A DNA stretch of 64,000 nucleotides from an uncultured Alistipes sp. (GTDB lineage: Bacteria > Bacteroidota > Bacteroidia > Bacteroidales > Rikenellaceae), in assembly GCA_900546065.1 (NCBI GenBank), contig URBK01000001.1:62001-126000 (forward strand), given 5' to 3'. The first letter of the stretch is position 1. Every line of letters starts with the position of its first letter. Shown here piece by piece: positions 59,717 to 64,000 of the stretch. The position numbers were made by a program, and so were the translations under genes. The notes beneath the pieces were generated by a model, which was not told the DNA's origin, did no database searches, and saw only the letters and a program-made list of their open reading frames with translations.

Positions 59717-59884
59717 AATCATACTATATTAAAAAACGAAAATCGTACATTTTTCATGTTTTTATCTTCACTTGTTTTCATTGGTAATCATACTATTAAG
59801 TACGATATTAAAAAATGCGCAAAATACGGTTTTTCGGATGCGAAGTATCAAAAATAATATATAGTTTTGCACTAAATAGTACGA
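59717..59884. promoter_or_regulatory. Repeated operator-like sites in the divergent region
   Basis: AATCATACTAT occurs at 59717-59727 and 59786-59796; AGTACGA occurs at 59799-59805 and 59878-59884. The last overlaps the expected start of the rightward operon, whose -7 box TAGTTTTG is at 59862-59869. Confidence 0.4.
59862..59869 (+). promoter_or_regulatory. -7 box TAGTTTTG for the five-gene operon
   Basis: Perfect rightward match 27 bases before the lipoprotein start. Confidence 0.55.
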
Positions 59885-59895
59885 AATAATATAGT

Positions 59896-60945
59896 ATGAA
59901 AACATCAAAATCGAACTTAAAACAGCCGATAATCTTTGCCAAAATAATTGCCGTTTCGATTGCCGTATTCCTATGCGCGTCATGCGACAACGGCAATGGC
60001 AAACGATTGGCGAAAGCCAAGAATGACCCTGCCGGAACATACAGGGAATACCTGTCTGACATACGCAGGCAGAAAAGACTCTCCATTAAAGAATTGACCG
60101 GACACCTCAAGCAATGGCAAACATTGAGGGATTCCGTATTCCTGTATCTCGAATGTGATACGCTTGGCCGGCTTCATTCCACTGTAAGAGAAGAGTGTGA
60201 ACAGATACATGATTCCATCCGCATGGAATTTTCACGGATGGTGCTGTCTCAAACACGCACTTATAAGGATATACTGTGGGTAAAAGAACAAATCTCGCCG
60301 CATCTTGAAGACAAAGAGTTGCATCGTGTGGCTGAAACAATCCGGCCGTTCTTTGCCTCATTGGATAACCAGCCCGTCAGTCAGAGAAACCGACAACATA
60401 TTCTTGCCACTTATCGAGCTACCCTTGCTGAAACGATTGATTACGGTATTCATTGTATGGCAGACCTGACGACCTTTATCGAAAAGGAGGATGCTGTGTA
60501 CCGGGCATTCCTTTCACGTCTGCCTGATTTCGACGGCGAGAATCTTTCCGACATCACGCATGACACGGAACGATGCTGCGCACAGGTATTTCTTGCCGCC
60601 GAACGGAACGACATCACCTATCGCAATGCCATGATTTATTTGGCCATGCGCACCAACCGCAGGCTGATTCAGAATGTCCGAACCTGTATCGACGACATCT
60701 GCAATCAAAAAGTCAAGACACCGGCACAGGCACAAGCCTACATCTGGATGCTTCTCCAGCCTTATTCGTCGTTGGACGGTTTCTGCTTGGCGTTGCTTTC
60801 AGCCGAAGAAAGAGAGCAACTCGATATGCTTGCCTCGCAGACACCCGACGCTTTCAGAGAGTTGGGCAGGATGCTGCACCCAGGAGACAACCGCTTGGAC
60901 GAGCTGCCCGGAATGCTGATGGAAGCATTCATACACACGCTGTAA
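59896..60945 (+). CDS. Element-encoded lipoprotein of unknown function
   Basis: The protein has 349 residues. The signal peptide ends in lipobox LCASC with Cys30. The mature part is almost all helical with many charged residues (KRLSIKELTGHLKQWQTLRDSVFLYLE; TRTYKDILWVKEQISPHLEDKELHRV), suggesting a helical bundle. I do not recognise the family. It begins a five-gene rightward operon; the next ATG is only 3 bases after its stop. It could be an envelope component of transfer or exclusion, or cargo. Confidence 0.78.
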   Translation: MKTSKSNLKQPIIFAKIIAVSIAVFLCASCDNGNGKRLAKAKNDPAGTYREYLSDIRRQKRLSIKELTGHLKQWQTLRDSVFLYLECDTLGRLHSTVREECEQIHDSIRMEFSRMVLSQTRTYKDILWVKEQISPHLEDKELHRVAETIRPFFASLDNQPVSQRNRQHILATYRATLAETIDYGIHCMADLTTFIEKEDAVYRAFLSRLPDFDGENLSDITHDTERCCAQVFLAAERNDITYRNAMIYLAMRTNRRLIQNVRTCIDDICNQKVKTPAQAQAYIWMLLQPYSSLDGFCLALLSAEEREQLDMLASQTPDAFRELGRMLHPGDNRLDELPGMLMEAFIHTL

Positions 60946-60948
60946 AAT

Positions 60949-61419
60949 ATGACAACAGAAAAATATATGAATATGTTACGACATTTTTATAATGACTTCA
61001 TGGCATTCGTCCCCCTGCAACTTCCGCAGTTGCTCGATGTGACGACGATGGAAGAACCGCAGTTCTACGGCGACTATGTGCTGCTTACGTTTCCGTTGCG
61101 CACCCCTTACGAACTGGACGAAGTAATGGATATGTTCGAGGACGACATGGAGTTGATCACGCTTTACCACCATATCCCGATGCGGACGGAAAAATTCGGT
61201 CATAGCACTTGTGCATACTCGAATCCCGCTTTCGGACAGATGTTCAAGATGAACGCCAAGACTGATACGGAGGGTAATGTAAACAGCATCCTTGTTACCA
61301 TCTATGATTCTTTGGAGCAGATGTACGGGGACCTATGCCTCGATTTGGAACTTCACTCCAAAAGCGGGTTCCTGAAATACAAGAAAGACAAGTCCGACGT
61401 GCTGATGAATTTCATATGA
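60949..61419 (+). CDS. Element-encoded soluble protein of unknown function
   Basis: The protein has 156 residues (MTTEKYMNMLRHFYNDFMAF). No signal or membrane helix. Alternating strands (FYGDYVLLTFPLRTPYELDEVMDMFEDDMELITLYHH, NSILVTIYDSLEQMYGDLCLDLELHS) suggest an alpha/beta domain. It is coupled on both sides: 3 bases after the lipoprotein gene and a 4-base ATGA overlap with the next. Family not recognised. Confidence 0.75.
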   Translation: MTTEKYMNMLRHFYNDFMAFVPLQLPQLLDVTTMEEPQFYGDYVLLTFPLRTPYELDEVMDMFEDDMELITLYHHIPMRTEKFGHSTCAYSNPAFGQMFKMNAKTDTEGNVNSILVTIYDSLEQMYGDLCLDLELHSKSGFLKYKKDKSDVLMNFI

Positions 61420-61817
61420 GAGAAAGTTTATACCGACAGATGGTCTATTGCATCAACACCTACCGGACGTGGATAGAGGTTGCCGATGACAATCTCTACA
61501 AGGAGCATATCATCTCAAGAACCGACCGCACCGATTACCTCGTTTCCCGTACATTGGTGCTGCGTGCCTTCAAGACGAACGGCATACACGCCGAGGGTAC
61601 GACATGGACTATTCCCGAACACGAACTGGACAAGGCTTTGGCCATCTACCGAAAGCAAGACAGTACATTCAAGCAGCGCATCAAGAAAGCGGCCATGTAC
61701 TTTTCGCCCAAGGATGCCGAAACCCTTATCCGACTGGCGACATACGGTATTGTCCAGTTGGAACTCATTGTGCGCCCCACTCCCATACCCGAAAAGCCCT
61801 ATTACTTATGTTACTGA
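61416..61817 (+). CDS. Element-encoded soluble protein of unknown function
   Basis: The protein has 133 residues from the ATG at 61416 (MRESLYRQMVYCINTYRTWIEVADDN), chosen for the ATGA overlap with the previous stop. Charged, no membrane helix. The middle (NGIHAEGTTWTIPEHELDKALAIYRKQDSTFKQRIKKAAMYF) looks like a small helical DNA- or protein-binding region. Family not recognised. It overlaps the next gene by 10 bases. Confidence 0.75.
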   Translation: MRESLYRQMVYCINTYRTWIEVADDNLYKEHIISRTDRTDYLVSRTLVLRAFKTNGIHAEGTTWTIPEHELDKALAIYRKQDSTFKQRIKKAAMYFSPKDAETLIRLATYGIVQLELIVRPTPIPEKPYYLCY

Positions 61818-62398
61818 ATATCCTGCTACTCATTTTCTGCGCGATACCTTTCGGGGTATCAATGTCATTGTACAAGAACAACAAGCGGTTCATGACACCC
61901 TTTTACATGGCAATGGCACGAAGCGGCAACGCCCGTAAACTGTATGTGCAAGTATGGCTGATATGCCTGCTTCTTTTCCATTATGTATATGCCTGTGGAC
62001 ATATGGGTGAGTTTGGAATCCTACTCTCTACCGGTGTCTGTGCCGCAATGTTCTCGTTCCGATGGACGGACAACTGGTTACGCAGGTTGCTTGACCGCCC
62101 CGGTGCATTTGTCACACTCGCATCGGTCGCACTGGTCATCGGCTTTGTGCCGCATCTGTACACCTTGGCGATAACCATTACCTATCTTCTTCTGGCAGCC
62201 CTGTTCTATCCCTCCGTTCGGGTCATGTCCGAATGCAAGGACACGGGGACACTTTCCGGATGGGCAAAGCATCCCGGAATGCTGTCAGAATCCTATCACG
62301 ACAATCATCACGCAAATCTGCCGCATGAAGCGGACAGCGGCAACACTGACATATCCGCACAATATGAATCATTAAAACCGAATGAAAATGAAAAATAA
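61808..62398 (+). CDS. Element-encoded multi-pass membrane protein
   Basis: The protein has 196 residues from the ATG at 61808 (MLLNILLLIFCAIPFGVSM). About five hydrophobic helices (1-18, 47-65, 68-83, 98-114, 118-134) precede a hydrophilic histidine/asparagine-rich tail (ESYHDNHHANLPHEADSGN). With the lipoprotein it could form an envelope-spanning pair. Family not recognised. It overlaps both neighbours. Confidence 0.75.
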   Translation: MLLNILLLIFCAIPFGVSMSLYKNNKRFMTPFYMAMARSGNARKLYVQVWLICLLLFHYVYACGHMGEFGILLSTGVCAAMFSFRWTDNWLRRLLDRPGAFVTLASVALVIGFVPHLYTLAITITYLLLAALFYPSVRVMSECKDTGTLSGWAKHPGMLSESYHDNHHANLPHEADSGNTDISAQYESLKPNENEK

Positions 62399-63233
62399 CC
62401 AAAAGATACCTGTTTCCATATTGGCAGACAGGGAGGTATTCGAATATCTCAAGGAGAAAGGGGATGAACGCAAGACACGCACCGAAGCGTACTGTGACCT
62501 GTTGGACAAATCACTGGCAGGTTTCGTTTCCCCGTTTTTAAGAAAGAAGGACTACGTGCTGCAACCCAACCAGTGCTACCTGACCGTTTCCGACCTCGCA
62601 TCGGAGTGGCATTGGCACAGGGCTACCGTCCGTTCTTTTTTGAGTGCAATGGAGGCATTCGGCTTGCTGACCCGCATCCAGCTTCCCAAAAGCGTGGTCA
62701 TTACCATGACCGTACAATCCGGTCAGGCAGCACAGCCCCGCGATGCACAGGAGCAGCCGGACTTTGCCGGACAGCTCCGTGAGGTATTGTCCGATTGGGT
62801 AATCGGCAAAACGACCGCTGCCGAAACTGGCGTAATGTGTGGACAACTCGTAAGTCTGGCAAAGGCTGAAATTGCCGACCGTGACGCCGGACACTGTTCG
62901 GACACCCATTCCATCACGACCTCCGCACATTCCGGCACTTTGGTCACGGAACATCGTGAAACAGCCCTGTGCTGCATCGCCCACGCCGCCCTGCAAAAAA
63001 TCCTGCACAAGTCGAGATTCGATGACAGTTCGCCGCTTGTGGATTTCTTCCGGCTTGACCTCGGCGAAGAATGGGCAGCTTTCATCGAGTCCGCCAAAGA
63101 CCTCGCCGGGCTGATTCTCGACACCGAGGCATCAGTGACGGACTTCGACATGGACGAAGACCAAGAACGCCTCAAATCGCTTCGCAAACCCTTTTTATCG
63201 CTTCTGGCGAAGGCACAGGCGATGGTGGATTGA
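62382..63233 (+). CDS. Winged-helix-like DNA-binding protein upstream of oriT
   Basis: The protein has 283 residues (MKMKNNQKIPVSILADREVF); an ATG two codons later is also possible. The N-terminal 110 residues look like a replication- or mobilization-type winged helix (YLTVSDLASEWHWHRATVRSFLSAMEAFGLLTRIQLPKSVVITM). The C-terminal part is helical and acidic (DMDEDQERLKSLRKPFLSLLAKAQAMVD). It overlaps the membrane protein gene by 17 bases and is directly followed by the oriT-like region and the relaxase, so it may be a mobilization accessory protein. Confidence 0.7.
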   Translation: MKMKNNQKIPVSILADREVFEYLKEKGDERKTRTEAYCDLLDKSLAGFVSPFLRKKDYVLQPNQCYLTVSDLASEWHWHRATVRSFLSAMEAFGLLTRIQLPKSVVITMTVQSGQAAQPRDAQEQPDFAGQLREVLSDWVIGKTTAAETGVMCGQLVSLAKAEIADRDAGHCSDTHSITTSAHSGTLVTEHRETALCCIAHAALQKILHKSRFDDSSPLVDFFRLDLGEEWAAFIESAKDLAGLILDTEASVTDFDMDEDQERLKSLRKPFLSLLAKAQAMVD

Positions 63234-63451
63234 ACCGGGAGTCGAAAACAGATTGTATAACGCGAACAATCCGCCTCCATCCCTTAACGGTCATCCTGCC
63301 GGTTATAGGAGGCACACGGGCTTGCCCGTCTGCCACGAAACAAAGGGAAGGGGGAGCCTAATACCCCGACCGTCTATCGACCGTCGGGAGGCTGTCCGGG
63401 CAAGCAGCAAGCTGGGACAGGACGGATTGTCCGAAACAACACGAAAAGAGT
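63234..63451. other. Candidate oriT region with inverted repeats
   Basis: A 24-base imperfect palindrome at 63311-63334 has the core ACGGGC-TT-GCCCGT with GGCA/TGCC flanks. A CGACCGTC direct repeat and CCGAC/GTCGG arms lie at about 63367-63388. A further CTGTCC/GGACAG pair follows at about 63393-63421. No ORF is likely here. Position directly upstream of a MobV relaxase is where oriT normally lies. Confidence 0.6.
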
Positions 63452-64000
63452 ATGGCAGATCAAAAACAGGTACTTGATGTGAAGGTGTCGAAAGGCATCA
63501 CCACAGCCCAAAGTAACGAACACTTGCGTGATCGCAGTGAAAGGGCGGAAAAGTACGCTATGAATAAGGGGAATTACGACCCCACACGCAAACACCTGAA
63601 CTTCGAGATTGCACCCGGAGGCAAGGTACGTCCCATCGACACGAGCCGCAACATTCCCGAACGGATGGCGGACATATTGGAGAGGCGTGGAATCAAAGAC
63701 CCCAACGAAGGACTGGCAGAACCGAAGTACCGCACGGTGGTGAACTTCATTTTCGGCGGTTCCCGTAAGCGGATGCACGAACTCGCATTCGGCACGCAGA
63801 AAGTGGATTTCGAGAAAGATGCGGACAATATCCATATCAAAAGAGAAAGCGATATTGAACGCTGGGCGAAAGACGTCTATTCATTCGTGAGTGGCAAATA
63901 TGGCGAGCAGAACATCGCCGCATTCATCGTACACCTTGACGAATTGAATCCGCACGTCCACTGTACGCTCCTGCCAATCAAAGACGGTCGCTTTGCGTAC
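63452..64000 (+). CDS. MobV-family relaxase, N-terminal part (3' end outside window)
   Basis: 183 residues are visible and the frame is open at the right edge. It aligns with Pre/Mob enzymes such as MobM: SNEHLRDR places a histidine at 24 where MobM has its nucleophilic His22, then PTRKHLNFEI (MobM: PSRSHLNYEL), and the metal-binding motif III H-L-D-E-L-N-P-H-V-H at 161-170. It should nick oriT and lead single-stranded DNA into a recipient. It follows the candidate oriT and identifies the region as mobilizable. Confidence 0.93.
   Translation, partial: MADQKQVLDVKVSKGITTAQSNEHLRDRSERAEKYAMNKGNYDPTRKHLNFEIAPGGKVRPIDTSRNIPERMADILERRGIKDPNEGLAEPKYRTVVNFIFGGSRKRMHELAFGTQKVDFEKDADNIHIKRESDIERWAKDVYSFVSGKYGEQNIAAFIVHLDELNPHVHCTLLPIKDGRFAY

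Noticed and set aside
1..64000. tRNA, rRNA, tmRNA or complete insertion sequences
   Set aside because: None recognised by eye on either strand; tRNA-sized genes could be missed without a covariance search.

Overview
The window looks like a chromosome segment of a GC-rich member of the Bacteroidales. A Rikenellaceae/Alistipes-type host is my best guess, but this is an inference from gene content and composition, not a species call. The signs are Bacteroidetes-type promoters (a -7 box TAnnTTTG, sometimes with TTTG 19-20 bases upstream), absence of convincing Shine-Dalgarno sequences, and families typical of the phylum: DUF4271, DUF6057, PepSY-like proteins, fimbrillin-like lipoproteins, LuxR regulators with a PAS-like N-terminus, and the mreBCD-mrdA-rodA cluster. 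No tRNA, rRNA or CRISPR array was recognised.

Layout. Positions 1-4000: the end of purF, then a leftward pair made of a DUF6057 membrane protein and a lipoprotein combining a CxxCH haem motif with a propeller. 4.1-9.7 kb: a two-component system, a PepSY-like secreted protein and a P-type Ca2+ ATPase. 9.8-14.5 kb: RidA, a 50-residue peptide gene beside a fimbrillin-like lipoprotein, and a class II ribonucleotide reductase. 14.5-19.1 kb: an OmpA-family porin behind a long leader containing a 28-bp repeat array, recF-DUF721, and a TPR protein with a divergent lumazine-synthase homologue. 19.5-27.6 kb: a lipoprotein, gcvH, birA, a Nudix hydrolase, dapD, aspartate kinase, a GH78-like enzyme, a DUF4435 TOPRIM-like protein and a SUI1 factor. 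27.6-43 kb: a very large protease-like/propeller/barrel protein, PBP1A, asd, the rod-shape operon, gpsA and pgi. 43-52 kb: one long leftward series (S41 protease, histidine kinase, DUF4271, hemD, rnpA, yidD), then LysE, cmk and ispH. 52-55.2 kb: DUF3467, DUF1349, DoxX and a LuxR regulator behind three tandem promoter repeats.

From about 55.4 kb to the right edge the DNA is visibly more AT-rich and has the content of an integrated mobilizable or conjugative element: small conserved ORFs, ssb, HU, a degenerate serine-recombinase-like protein, a tightly coupled five-gene operon of unknown function (lipoprotein, two soluble proteins, a membrane protein, a winged-helix-like protein), an oriT-like region with inverted repeats, and the start of a MobV-family relaxase that runs off the window. 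The integrase and right end are not visible.

The most interesting signals are: (1) the coupled five-gene operon directly upstream of the relaxase; (2) purine-rich intergenic DNA, partly in tandem arrays of different periods (28, 15 and about 23 bp), in most cases with the purine-rich strand being the sense strand of the adjacent transcript; (3) a triplicated consensus promoter cassette; (4) homologues that appear to have lost catalytic residues (lumazine synthase-like, serine recombinase-like); and (5) several very small ORFs placed directly behind promoter boxes.
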